A stretch of 64,000 nt of DNA from Petaurus breviceps papuanus (GCA_028583685.1 JAMXIF010000077.1:12125363-12189362), one strand, 5' to 3'. Shown: positions 11,221 to 21,790, counted from the first letter of the stretch. Translations and numbers: made by a program. Notes: a model not told the origin generated them from the sequence alone.

Positions 11221-11345
11221 CTAAGAGGCAATGTGGTCTAGTGGATAGAGTCAGCCTCAAGGCCATGAAGAAACTTAGCTTTATGTTCAATTGTCAAACA
11301 CATTCTCTCTGTATGACTTTACACAAGTAATTTAAAATTTTTGTG
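11221..11345 (+). mobile_element. MIR-type SINE fragment
   Basis: 'gaggcaatgtggtctagtgg' then 'atagagtcagcctcaaggc' is the MIR/CORE-SINE head, followed by 'tgactttacacaagtaattt'. Confidence 0.75.
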
Positions 11346-11359
11346 CTCTACAAAATTTC

Positions 11360-11446
11360 AGACAGAAAAAGAGAGACTAGTGTGAGTAAACAGACAGAGA
11401 GAAAAAGAGAGAGACAGAGACAGAGAGAAAGAGAGAGAGAGAGCTA
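11360..11446 (+). repeat. (GA)n-rich tract
   Basis: Imperfect GAGA/GACAGA repeat, purine-rich on the plus strand. Confidence 0.85.
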
Positions 11447-11596
11447 AGAGTTGCCTTTTGCCAATGAACTTCCAGGTTCAGTTCCTGTTTCTAAGTCTTT
11501 TCACTCTAACACTACAAAACAAAATAAATAAAATGAAAAATCTACTAAATAACAGTAAGTATATGTAGGGTAAAAATTTTCTTAATACAATTTCAT

Positions 11597-11751
11597 GGGG
11601 CGGCCAGGTGGCTCAGCAAGACAACTGGCTCCAGTGTCAGGATGACCTGGAGATTGAATCCCGGGCTCAGACACTCAGCACCACACCCAGAAATAACTGG
11701 CCTGTAACCTTGAGCAAGTTACTTAATCCCAATTGCTTAAAAAAAAAAAAG
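11597..11751 (+). mobile_element. Young tRNA-SINE, 'ggggcggccagg' subfamily
   Basis: Starts 'ggggcggccaggtggctcag' (A box), has 'gattgaatcc' (B box) and the diagnostic 'cagcaccacacccagaaata', and ends in poly-A. It is flanked by the 8-bp direct repeat 'aatttcat' at 11589-11596 and 11752-11759. Same subfamily as 50081. Full length. Confidence 0.9.
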
Positions 11752-11759
11752 AATTTCAT

Positions 11760-13160
11760 TCTTGTGTGTGTATATGATTATATATCAAAGATCATGGGTC
11801 ACCCAAATATGAAACTGTATTATTCTAAAATGTATCACTTAGAACTTTATGCCTTTTTTTGGACATCTTAACTACAAGAGAATTGTAGGTAGCATGGCTT
11901 TGCCAGGGTGATCACCACTCCAACTAACAGAAGTTTTCTCTCTCTTTACTAATTTCCCTTTGTGTCTTCTGCTATAATGGTATTTACAATATTTTAAGTG
12001 AAATATTATGGGCATTGAAAGAGGAGTGGTGGTCCATGCACTGAATAAAATATGAGAAAAAATACCAGAAAAAATCATTATAGAAAGCATGCACAGTTTG
12101 GAATTTATTGAGAGAGCTTTCACTCTTCAAATTTCCATTTGAGAAAAATGACTGTGCTTAAGATACAGTTTTACAAAGTATTAAAGTTTTAAGTAAGTCA
12201 CTTATGCTTATTATATATTCATTCCACAGCACTTCAAAAGAAGAGGTCCACATACTAACAGGAGCATTGGTCTTGAAGTGTTTTGGTCTTTAACCATTTA
12301 CACGCTTTTTTCTCCTTAATTTGAGGCTTTCAGAGGCTAAAAATTGAATATAAGCTATAATTAACATGAGAAACTATCAACTATCTTTTTTTTTCAATTT
12401 CAGTTAAATTGTATTTGATTTTATCTAAATTTCTACATCTGAAAGAGGGCATTATAATACTCTTTAAAAGCTACTACCTAATCTAAGTCTACACTCATAA
12501 ATGCTTACAGAATTGGCTGTACTTTGTCAAACTCCTTTCCCTCTTGTAGAATTAACAATTTTATGCTTAGTGAGTGTATTTGTCTAATTTAAGCCCTTTC
12601 CTGACATTAGTGAATGCTAATCTATTTTTAATAAAACTGAGCAGTTAGGTCTGAGTTGATTAAGGCAGTTCGTCAATAACCAGGACCACCTGATTAAAAC
12701 CTTGGCTAATATCTTGGAATCAACATTAATTAAAAACCAGGTCTCGAGTTTGGTTGTGTTTTTCCTGAGCTAATGAAATATACCTACATTTTTCCATCGA
12801 AAAAAAGCAGCTTCATGAAAGGAAAATTGGAGTATATATTAATTTCTGTTCAAACCTGCACTTTCATTGGAATGAGACAATATAAAAACTTTCTATCTAT
12901 TTTGATTGACAAGTCTTTTATAATTTATTGTATTTCAATTTCTTCTGTCAATTGATATGTTTAAATGACTTTACTAAAGTAGATTAATGCCAGAGACAAT
13001 ATTTAAAGCCAAATTTCCTAAATTAAAATTTATCTTTCTATAAGGTACTAGAGGGTGATATTTTTGTTTTAATTATAGAACACAGCATTGTAAATACATA
13101 AATCATAAGTGATGAGAAATATTGGATAGCTATTGCAACTTTCTTGGGTGATATTTTGTT
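11760..13160. other. Unassigned repeat-poor AT-rich sequence
   Basis: No repeat recognised. The part at about 12590-12960 holds several homeodomain-like TAAT/ATTA cores, including 'cctgattaaaacc' and 'acattaattaaaaacc', and is discussed as a possible conserved element. Confidence 0.45.
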
Positions 13161-13419
13161 TTCATTCTTAATTTCAAGAAAATTAATTAATAATGTATGT
13201 CTCACTCTTTAGATTATGATAGGCATTTGGATAGTTAATATGCAAATTTCCTTCATTAGAGTGTACCTTTTTTTTATCTATCATTGTAAATGAGCAGTAA
13301 GTTAGGACTACACATGTGCAGGAGATGCATGGATGAATTCTGGGAAATTGTAAAGCTCCTTGTATTAACTCAAGTTTAGCCAGGAAACAAAGATACTGTC
13401 TATTTCCTATATGTAGAAT

Positions 13420-13680
13420 GTTCTCAATCACAACCTCCAACTTTCTGAATCCCTGACTTCCTTTAAGACTCAGATTAAGCACTTCTTTCAAGAAATCTTC
13501 TTTTATTCACAATTACTCTAGTAATCAATCACTTCTGAAATTACTCTGTATTTCCTCTTTACCCTATATTGTCTCCTTTATTGGGAGATAAGATCCCTCA
13601 GGGAGCACCTATTGCTTAAGATAGCGACTTTAGTATCATAAAGTCTCAATAAATGCTTGTTGATTGATTGGATGATTTAT
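13420..13680 (+). mobile_element. LINE L2 3' end
   Basis: 'gacttcctttaagactcaga' (L2 'cttccttcaaggctcag'), then 'attgtctcctttattgggag' and the terminus 'aataaatgcttgttgattga'. Confidence 0.9.
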
Positions 13681-13849
13681 TCAATTTCAATATTTTTCCA
13701 CTGATGTTGTCCAACTGCGAGTCACTAATTATCATAGGCTAAGAAGAACCAAACTGAGAATGACCCAGAAGGCAATGGATAGGTGATCCGTTGCTATAAT
13801 CAAGATGGTGTAATTTATTACCAACAAGAAATGGCTTGAAAACTTTGCT

Positions 13850-14475
13850 GTAAATACCAGTACTAGGTCTACATCCCACAGGCATCCAAAAATAAAGGGG
13901 AAAGGACCTATTTGTAAAAAATATATATTTATAGCAGCTTTTTTATGGTAGTTAAGAATTGGAAATCAAAGGGATGCCTATCAATCGGGGAATGGCTAAA
14001 CAAGCTGTGTTATATAATTTTAATGGAATATTATTTTGCTATAAGAAATGACTAGCAGGATAGTTTCAGAAAAACCTAGAAAGACTTAAATAAATTGATG
14101 CATAGTGAGGTGAATAGAACTAGGAGAACATTATATAAAGTAACAACAATACTATTCAATGAAGAATAGTCAATGATTTAATAATACTCGGTAATACAAT
14201 GATCCACAATCCCAAAGGACTAATGATGAAGCATATTATCAGCCTCCAGAGAAAGAACGAATATTGTTTGAATACAGAATGAAGCATGCTGTATTTTACT
14301 TTCATTTTTTTTTATTTCATTTGAGTTATCTTGTACAAAATGACTAATAAGGAAATATTTTACATAATTGCTCATGCACAACCTATATCTGATTGCTTAC
14401 CATCTCAGGGAGGAGGGAAAGAGGAAGGGATAGAATTTGGAACTCAAAACTTTAAAATATGTTTTCAAAAATTGG
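13850..14475 (+). mobile_element. L1 3' end (end of ORF2 plus 3' UTR)
   Basis: 'taccagtactaggtctacat' is near the end of the L1 coding part. It is followed by 'tatttatagcagctttttta', 'gcctatcaatcggggaatgg', 'gctataagaaatgactagca' and 'aacctagaaagacttaaat'. The 3' part shows 'aatattttacataattgc' and ends before a G run and a GACA microsatellite. 5' truncated, as usual for L1. Confidence 0.9.
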
Positions 14476-14612
14476 GGGGGGGGAAGCTTAGCTATAGGAA
14501 GACTGAGATAGACACAGAGACACAGAGAGATAAAGAGGGACAGACAGATAGAATGAGACAGACACAAAAAGATAAAGAGAGACAGATAGCAAGACAGAGA
14601 GAGCGCCACCAA
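14474..14612 (+). repeat. G run and (GACA)/(GA) microsatellite
   Basis: A ten-base G run at 14474-14483 and a purine-rich GACAGA tract directly follow the L1 tail. The overlapping 107- and 71-codon frames are repeat artefacts. Confidence 0.85.
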
Positions 14613-15074
14613 ATGGAAGCATATACATCTGGCAAAAAATTCAGAGATAAGTAAAAGATATTAAAGTATCTTGTTCCTATGTAACTGTGAGTTTAATGAT
14701 AGCTTTAGAAGCTAGCTTTAGGAGTCTGGACTAAATGCCTAGCTGAGAGAGCTCTTGCTAATTGCTATCACCTGAGCAAATTAGCAAGGGCCAGCAGGGA
14801 GTCAAACAAACTAGAATAACTTCAATGAAGTCAGCACATGACTCCCCATGTGTCCAGAATTCTGACACTTAACTGACCCAATAGGAAAGCAATTGACTAC
14901 AGTATTTTTTCAACCAGGTGAGTTTGAAGGCAAAAATACAAAATCTCTAATTTCACTAAAGATCCAGGAAATATGGTAAATGAGGAAATGATGCCAATGG
15001 CCAGCAGGATTTTTGATATGTGTGTCTCCCTGGCAGAAGCAGTCATAAAAAAAGAAAAATGTGTGTTAAAATCA
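14613..15074. other. Unassigned sequence
   Basis: No recognisable family. The block at 14690-14900 is less AT-rich than its surroundings but shows no coding signal. Confidence 0.45.
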
Positions 15075-15240
15075 AGTTACTCCAACTCCGAGATAACACC
15101 TCACACCTATCAGAAATGACAAATGCTGCCCATCAGAAAATAGCTGAACAAATTGTAGCACATGATTGTGATAGAGTACTATTGTGCTATAAGAAATGAT
15201 GAGGGCAATAGAGTCAGAAAACAAAATAAAGCAGAACAAA
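15075..15240 (+). mobile_element. L1 3' end, upstream piece
   Basis: 'gagataacacctcacaccta' is end-of-ORF2 text. It passes through an internal deletion to 'tagctgaacaaattgtagca' and 'tattgtgctataagaaatga'. The element continues at 15371 after a SINE fragment. Confidence 0.8.
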
Positions 15241-15244
15241 AAAA

Positions 15245-15368
15245 ATTGGTTATTGTTCAGTCATTCACTCATGTCTGACTTTTCATGACCTTCTGGACAA
15301 TATTCTCCATTGAGTTTTCTTGGCAAAGATACTAGAGTGGTTTCCCATTTCTTCCTTCAGTGTATTAC
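15245..15368 (-). mobile_element. 3' tail of a BovB-tailed SINE inserted in L1
   Basis: Antisense text 'ttgttcagtcattcactcat' then 'ttcttggcaaagatactaga' matches the tail of the full copy at 41125-41395. Only the last ~120 bp is present. Confidence 0.75.
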
Positions 15369-15370
15369 TC

Positions 15371-15790
15371 AGAAGAAAAAAAAAATATAAGAAGACCTAT
15401 ATGAACTGATACAAAGTGAAATGAGCAGAAATAGACCATTGTACACAGTAACAGGAACATTGTAATAATGATCAATTATGAAAGTCTTAGCTACTCTGAT
15501 CAGCAAAATGTTCCAAGGCAATTACAAAAGGCTCATGATTAAAAATCCCATCCACCTCAACAGAAAGAACTAACAAACTCAAAGTACAAACTGAAGTATG
15601 GTTCTCTCACTTTATTTTTCTTGATCAATTTTTTTGTGTGTGTGATGTGCCTAATGTGGAAGTGTTTTGCATGATTTCACATGAATAATTGATATCATAT
15701 TGCTTGCTTTCTCAGTGGGCAAATAGAAAGAGTGGAGGGAAGGGAGAGAATTAGAAACTAAAAATGTATAAAAAGAGAATGCAAAAAATA
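15371..15790 (+). mobile_element. L1 3' end, downstream piece
   Basis: Resumes at 'gaagacctatatgaactgat', then 'cattgtacacagtaacagga', the 3' UTR signature 'agtgttttgcatgatttcac' with 'gatatcatattgcttgct', and an A-rich tail with 'aaaaaataaataaa'. Confidence 0.9.
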
Positions 15791-16112
15791 AATAAATTTT
15801 AAATGTAAAATAAAGTGAACTTATTCTGTATTCATTAATTTGAATTCCTTCCATTCTTCATTTTTCCTTCCCTCAATAAGCATCTATTAAGTGTCTAATA
15901 CATGCAATACAAGTAAAATGGCTTGGTAAAATAGAAAAATAAGAATCCATCCCCAATTTTAAATAATTCAATTCAAAATGTCAACCCATCTATTAATAAG
16001 TTACTATTTTTGCACTGGGCAGGCTACTTGGCATGAGACAAGGCTTTCAGGGTGTGCACTCCAAAATGCAATTGTTCACTGAACTTCATGGAAAGATCAT
16101 TATATTTAAATA
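15791..16112. other. Short spacer with a weak 'catctatta' repeat trace
   Basis: 'aataagcatctattaagtgt' near 15875 is a decayed piece of the unclassified dispersed family. Otherwise nothing recognised. Confidence 0.5.
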
Positions 16113-16127
16113 ATATACCCAGCTCCT
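16113..16127 (+). repeat. Target-site duplication of HAL1 copy, 5' side
   Basis: 'atatacccagctcct' matches 'atatacccagccct' at 18707-18720 except for one base and one indel, bracketing the element. Confidence 0.75.
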
Positions 16128-16137
16128 GAGGGCAGAA

Positions 16138-16147
16138 CCAAGATGGC
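16138..16147 (+). promoter_or_regulatory. YY1-like motif in HAL1 5' UTR
   Basis: 'ccaagatggc' is an exact YY1 core, about ten bases from the element start, as in human L1. Its conservation between HAL1 copies suggests that it is part of the internal promoter. Confidence 0.55.
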
Positions 16148-16838
16148 ACTGTAGAAGCAGGAAAACTATCTGCTTTCTCCCCCAAACCACCTCAAATGCC
16201 TATAAAAATGACTTTAAACAAACTTTGGGGCTACAGAAGCTACAAAGTAACTGAGAGAAACAAATCTCCTGCTGCAGAGAACCTGGCAGGTGGACAGGAA
16301 GGGTACATCAGAGCCTGCTGGGAGCAGAGCTCAGCCCTGAATGAACCTGTGGTTTTAGCCTCAGGCCACCTGACCAGCCACCAGCTGGAAGGATTTGGGG
16401 AGAGTGGATCATGAGCAGCTGTGGCAGTTTTCATAATCATCAATCCATAAATGGCAAGGACAGAGTGAGAGGTCAGTGTAGACTTTGGGAACAGGGAATC
16501 TGGGAGTGTGGTCTACCAGAGGGAGAAGCAGCTGGGGCATGGTGGCTCCTGCTGCATGGCTGCTTCAGAGTTCCTGGCCTACAGATTGTAGTGGGAAAAA
16601 GCAACCATTCTGAGGGGTAATCACTCTTGCTTTAACCTGCTTGGATCTGAATTGCTGTCTAGGGTGGAGGTCCTGGGGTGTGTGACCATTGAGCTACAGC
16701 TGATGGAGGCTTCAGAGAGGGCAGCCAACTAATATCTAAAGCAGTTGGGAAAACCCAGTGATTTGGGACAAAGATCTCACTGAAAGCAGAATTTTACTGT
16801 GGCAAAAAGCTCAAAAGTCAAGTAATTGAGTTGGCAAC

Positions 16839-17896
16839 ATGAGCAAACAAAGGAATCAAAGCAAGCACAGCAACCAGACATTAGATTCCTATTTGGGGGA
16901 CAAAAATGATCAAACCATGGAACAGGGGGAAGACAACAAAGTTTGAACTCCTGTACCAAAAGCTTCCAAGGAAAATATTAACTAGATATAGGCCATAGAG
17001 GAGCTTAAGAAGGATTTTGAAAACCAAATAAGAGAAGGGGCGGGGGGGGGGGATAAAATTTGCAAGAGAAATGAGAATGATGCAAGAAAATCATGAAAAG
17101 AGAATCAACAAAGTGACTGAAGAAAATAATACCTTAAAAATTAGACTAACTCAAATGGCAAAAGAGGCTCAAAAAGGCAATGAGGAGAAAAATACCTTAA
17201 AAAGCCAAATTTTCCAGATGGAAAAAGTATCTCAAAAGCTCACTGAAGAGAATCAGTCCTTCAGAATTAGATTAGAGGAAATGGAAGCTAGTGACTTTAT
17301 GAGAAGTCAAGATACTATTAAACAGAACCAAACAAATGAAAAAATAGAGGGCAATGTAAAATATCTCATTGGAAAAACCACTGACCTGGAAAATAGATAC
17401 AGGAGAGATAATTTAAAAATTATTGGACTGCCTGAAAGCCATGATCAAAAAAAGAACTTAGAAATCATCCTTCAAGAAATTATCAAGGAAAATTGCCCTG
17501 ATATTTTAGAACCAGGAAGCAAAATAGAGTTTGAAAGAATCCACCAATTACCTCTTGAAAAGGTCCCAAAATGAAAACTCCTAGGAATATTATATGATGT
17601 TCCAGAGTTCCCAGATCAAGGAGAAAATAGTACATGCAGACAAGAAGAAACAATTACAATACTGTGGAAACACAATCAGGATAACACAGGATCTGGCAAC
17701 TTCTGTATTGAGGGATTGAAGGGCTTAGAATATGATATTCCAGAGGTCAAAGGATCTGGGCTTAAAACCAAGAATCATGTACCCAGCAAAACTGAGTATC
17801 ATTTTTCAGGGGAAAATATTCAATGAAATAGAGGACTTTCAAGCATTCTTGATGAATAAACCAGAGTTGAATAGAAAATTTGACATTCAGATATAA
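16839..17896 (+). pseudogene. HAL1 ORF1 (L1 ORF1p-like RNA-binding protein), decayed
   Basis: Encodes a relative of the L1 ORF1 nucleic-acid chaperone, which trimerises by a coiled coil and coats element RNA. The start is ATG 16839 (Met-Ser-Lys-Gln-Arg), matching ATG 37780 in the sister copy. The reading frame shifts at a G run (17040-17052). The longest open part, 17071-17574, covers heptads such as 'VTEENNTLKIRL', 'NEEKNTLKSQIFQME' and 'LTEENQSFRIRLEEME', then the RRM-like segment 'DLENRYRRDNLKIIGLPES'. A second frame carries the C-terminal domain, including the 'YPAKLSI'-type motif near 17780, and ends at TAA 17894. About 350 codons in all, usual for HAL1 ORF1. At least two frame breaks make it non-functional. 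Confidence 0.85.
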
Positions 17897-18049
17897 GAAG
17901 CAAGAGAAGCATGAGAAGATAAACAGGGAAAAGAAATAAAAACAAATTCATCAAAGTTCAACTATTTACATTTCTACATGGAAAAATGATAATTGTAACT
18001 TATGAAACTTTTCCCAGTATGAGAGTGCATGAAGGGAATATGAATATAA

Positions 18050-18185
18050 ATGTGTGTATCTGTATATATATACACATACATATATATATATACATTCATA
18101 TTTATGTCTATATAGGTGTATATATGGGCTTATATGAGCATATGAATACATATGTACATGTATGTATGTGTATGGGTATACATAG
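18050..18185 (+). repeat. TA/CA/TG alternating tract in HAL1 3' UTR
   Basis: Alternating purine-pyrimidine text ('tatatatacacataca', 'tatgtacatgtatgtatg') follows ORF1. Equivalent tracts lie at 38935-39030 and, inverted, 47965-48060, so it belongs to the family rather than to this locus. Confidence 0.8.
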
Positions 18186-18706
18186 AGTCCACAGGACCAA
18201 TAGAATAGGAAGGGATGATACTTGAAAGGTGAAAATGAGAGGTGAGAGAGGAATGTAATGAGAGGAAATAGTGAGGGACAGAATAGTGTAAATTATCTCA
18301 TGTAAAAGAGGCAAGGGAAAACAGTTACAATGGAGAGGAAGAACAGGAAGGCAAAAGGGAATGAGTCAACCTTTTCTTTCATTGTATCTGGCTTAGGGAG
18401 GGGATGATATATGCACTAAATAAGGTATCTCACTCTACAGGAGAGTTGGGGGGAAGGGGATGAGAGGGGAGATGAGGGAGGGCAGGACAGGTTGGGGAGA
18501 GGGGAGCTAGAATCACACACTTTTGAAAAGGGACAAGGTCAAAGTAGAGAATAGCACAAGTGGGGGGGGGGGGGAGATAGGAGGGAGGGAAATATAGTCA
18601 GTCTTTCACAAAATATCCACTATAGAAATGTTTTGCATAGTGACACATGTACAAGTGGAAATGAATTATGTAAACAAAAAATAAATATGCAATTTACTTA
18701 AAAAAT

Positions 18707-18720
18707 ATATACCCAGCCCT
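18707..18720 (+). repeat. Target-site duplication of HAL1 copy, 3' side
   Basis: 'atatacccagccct'; see the partner at 16113-16127. Confidence 0.75.
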
Positions 18721-19324
18721 GGAATGCCAAAACTATCTAACTATAGAGAAGTTGTGAAAAAGACAGCCTTTTACACTGTAGCCTCTAGCCAGGGGGTTGG
18801 GGAGAAACCTTTGGCAAAACCTAAACATTGAAATCACATTGTTCCAACCTGCCAGAGTGTCTCTACTCATTCCTCCTCCACCAATATTCTTTCATATCAA
18901 TTCTCTGTCACTCCATGAGTCTATCAATACATTTGAGGAAAAAAATAACAGCAATGTCTATATGCCAATTAGATAACACATGTAAAACACTTTACAAACA
19001 ACATGTAGAATACAGAGCTTTTTTCATGGATGCCACATTTTGCTATGGTCTTTGAGAAATTGAAGCATTTTCAGAAATAGTCAAGGGTAAGAAGAGAATT
19101 TGAAAGAAATTTCTGTGAGATTCCATTGGAAGAACTGAAAGTTTGTTGTTGTTTTGGGGTTTTGTTTTGTTGGGTTCTGAGGGGTTTTTATTTTTTATTT
19201 TTTTGAATCTGAAGAATAGAAGTCAATGGTGTCCAAGATCATAGTCTTTGGATATCTTAAAGACTATTATGTGGAAGAGATATTAGACCTAGGATAATAG
19301 GATTTAGTGCTTCAATGGACTTTG
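18721..19324. other. Unassigned sequence
   Basis: No clear element. There is a weak MIR-like phrase at 18950-19030 ('gtaaaacactttacaaacaa') and a T/G-rich patch at 19140-19205. Confidence 0.45.
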
Positions 19325-19490
19325 TGGTCTGTACAATCCAACACCTTAATTCCAAAGATAAGGGAACTCAAGCTTCCTGGAGTAATTTGACTTGCCTGAG
19401 GTTGAATAGGGAGTGAATAACAGAGCCTGTATTCAAATGGCAAATTCTGACTAAATCCTGTATTCTTTCCACTATCACACTTCCATAGCT
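19325..19490 (-). mobile_element. MIR-type SINE fragment
   Basis: 'gataagggaactcaagcttc', 'gacttgcctgaggttgaata' and 'gagcctgtattcaaatg' are in antisense MIR order. Confidence 0.75.
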
Positions 19491-19684
19491 AGCTCTGCTC
19501 GCAATAGCCAGATACATTTAGTAAGAGTTACAAGGAATCCCATTTTAGTGAATAAAAATACTCACTTCTGAAATATTAAAACTGTACAAAAATGGAATAA
19601 ATTTCTTTAAAAGTAGTGATATAAACCAATAAAAAATACAGAACCTAGCAAAAATATTCTAGATCTTATTTCTAATGTTTTTGG

Positions 19685-19770
19685 AGGTTAGATCAGATGA
19701 CCTCTGATAGCCTATCCAATTCTGAGATTCTGTGATTTTGTGATTCTTTGAATCTTTGATTCTATGACCT
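19685..19770 (+). mobile_element. CR1/L3 terminus with (ATTCTATG)n-type tail
   Basis: 'gatcagatgacctctgatag' runs into 'attctgagattctgtgattt' and repeated 'gattctttgaatctttgatt'. The octamer-type tail replaces poly-A in the CR1 superfamily, so this is a real 3' end. Confidence 0.8.
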
Positions 19771-20654
19771 CAAATGTCCTTCTTACCTCTAAGTTTCCAT
19801 TATTCTAGTCATCTGAAAAATTCAATTACCTTCTAATAATTCATTGCAAGAAATGTATCCAGTCTTCCAAGTATGAAAAGATTATAGTGGAATACAAATG
19901 CTGGTATGGATGTAGTTTTTATTCTCTGGAGTTTTGTTCTCTTCTCTCTTTTAATGAGGGGAGATATGGCCTTTGCTTAAAAAAGACATTCGTGCAAACT
20001 AGATGGATGGTCCAGAAAGGACTTCACCCTTTGATAGCTATAGGTCTGACCCTATCTCTGGATTCATAAGTAATCTATCCTCCTGACTCTCAGTGGCAAA
20101 TAATCTTTGATCTAAATATCCAAACAAGGGTACAGTTAGGAGTTTCTATCAAACCATCATAGTGTATGTTTTTCAGCAAAAAGGCAGACTATCTGTTCAA
20201 TTCCATTGGTATGGTCTCCAGTCCAACAAATCAAGGATTCCATAGTAATCTTCACCACATACTATTATCAATTTTCCATATGTTGCAAATCAAAATTACA
20301 AATTTTATTGAATGCCAACTCTGAATAAAGCACATTCTTTTGAGTGGGGTAAGGGAAGCAACATAATGATCACATTCTATTGACACAACAATGGGGATCA
20401 TCAAACAGTAACAACATGTATATGTGGGCACACACACACATACTCTCTCTCTCTCTCTTTTTTCTCTCTTTCTACCTGGAATTATTTTATATGTCTTCTA
20501 CTGTCTTCCATTGATGTGTTTTCCCAGCCCCCTCAATCCTATGCAAGAAAATCTTTTTAAGATAATCACTTGATAATAAATTTTGAGGTATGCATCTACT
20601 AATATAACCAATTAGTCTTTATTTTTCTTCATATAATTTATTGTAATGACTTTT
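19771..20654. other. Unassigned sequence with a CA/CT microsatellite
   Basis: Single-copy-looking AT-rich DNA. A (CA)n(CT)n tract lies at 20428-20475. No gene. Confidence 0.5.
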
Positions 20655-21538
20655 TCCCTGTTATTAAATGAAACTTCAAGTCCACTTATATAAATCCTCC
20701 TTAGTTGAGACTTTTCTCCACCAGCCAGCACCATACCATCCATATGTGGAACCATCAGTTACAATAAATTGTGAAATGTTTAATGCTGTGGATAAGTTTG
20801 TTTACCTTGGCTGTATGGTTTCCAGGGACATAAACATAGATGATGAAGTTGACACTCACATTGCCAGAGCTAGCTAAGTGAGAGACTCCAAAGAAAAGTG
20901 TGGGAGAGAAGAGGTATTAGACTGCCTACTAAACTAAATGTCTTCAGAGTTGTTGTACTAACCTCATTATTTTATGTGTGAAACCTGAAGTCTACCAATA
21001 CCACACCAGGAAATGGAATCACTTCAATTTAAATTGTCTTAGTAAGATTCTGAAGATCACCTGGCAAGATAAGGTAGTATATCCAGGGGTCCTTTCTCAA
21101 GCTAAACTGCCAAGCATTCAAGTGTGATTAGCCATTTTCAAATGCCAGACTTGTTTGCCTAAAAGACTATTTCACAGACAACTTACGCAAGACAAGTGCT
21201 GACATGGAGGTCAGAAGAAGCATTATAAGAACAACCTCAACATCTTTCTGAAGAATGTTGGAACTGATTAAAATATGTGGGAGAAACTGGCCCAGGACCA
21301 CCCAGGATAGCATGCCTACATCCAAGAAGGTGCTGTACTCTATGAGCAAAGTAGAATTACAGATATGTAAATTTAGAGACATCTCCACTCCAAATGTTCA
21401 TATGAATTATTTGTGTTTAACCTGTGGTAGAATGTTCTGAAGTTGTATTGGTCTGATCTCTCACAGTCATCCACACTGTGCATTGACCTCAACATAGTGA
21501 TGTTATTTTGGTCCTCTTAAAAAAAGACAACAACCAAA
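20655..21538 (+). mobile_element. RTE-clade LINE, 3' end of ORF2 to terminus
   Basis: Decayed C-terminal part of an RTE-type reverse transcriptase. The open frame 20668-20877 reads '...QPAPYHPYVEPSVTIN' then 'NAVDKFVYLGCMVSRDINID' and 'DEVDTHIARAS', the segment after the polymerase domain in this clade. Later frames give 'RLPTKLNVFRVVVLTSL' and 'NCLSKILKITWQDKVVYPGV', then near 21411 'YLCLTCGRMF' followed by a His-x-x-x-His-like spacing, a remnant of a C-terminal C2H2-like finger. It ends 'ggtcctcttaaaaaaagaca', the terminus shared with the short elements at 9655 and 26870. Several frame breaks; inactive. Confidence 0.8.
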
Positions 21539-21559
21539 CCATCAAGACTTTCTCAGACT

Positions 21560-21691
21560 TGCCTCTCTGTCACTGTATCTGTCTCTGTCTGTCATTGTTT
21601 GTCTTTCTGTCTGTCTCTGTCTCTTTCTTTCTGTCAACATCTGTCTCTCTGTCTGTATCTCTCTGTCTCTCTGTCTCTCTCTCTGTCTCTA

Positions 21692-21724
<33 letters not shown>

Positions 21725-21759
21725 GTCTCTCTCTCTCTCTCTCTGTCTCTGTCTCTCTG

Positions 21760-21790
<31 letters not shown>

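Larger units (their letters stand above)
16128..18706 (+). mobile_element. HAL1 half-LINE, both ends present
   Basis: A retrotransposon with a 5' UTR (16128-16838), a single L1-type ORF1 (16839-17896) and a long 3' UTR, and no ORF2. This is the definition of HAL1, known from therian genomes. The 5' end carries 'ccaagatggc'. The 3' UTR has a TA/CA/TG-rich tract (18050-18185) and purine-rich text up to 'gcatagtgacacatgtacaa', then skips roughly 300 bp present at 39500-39800 and rejoins at 'gtggaaatgaattatgtaaa', the true terminus. Direct repeats flank it. HAL1 must borrow endonuclease and reverse transcriptase from L1; its 3' UTR resembles the resident L1 3' UTR around 'atgttttgca'. Confidence 0.9.
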
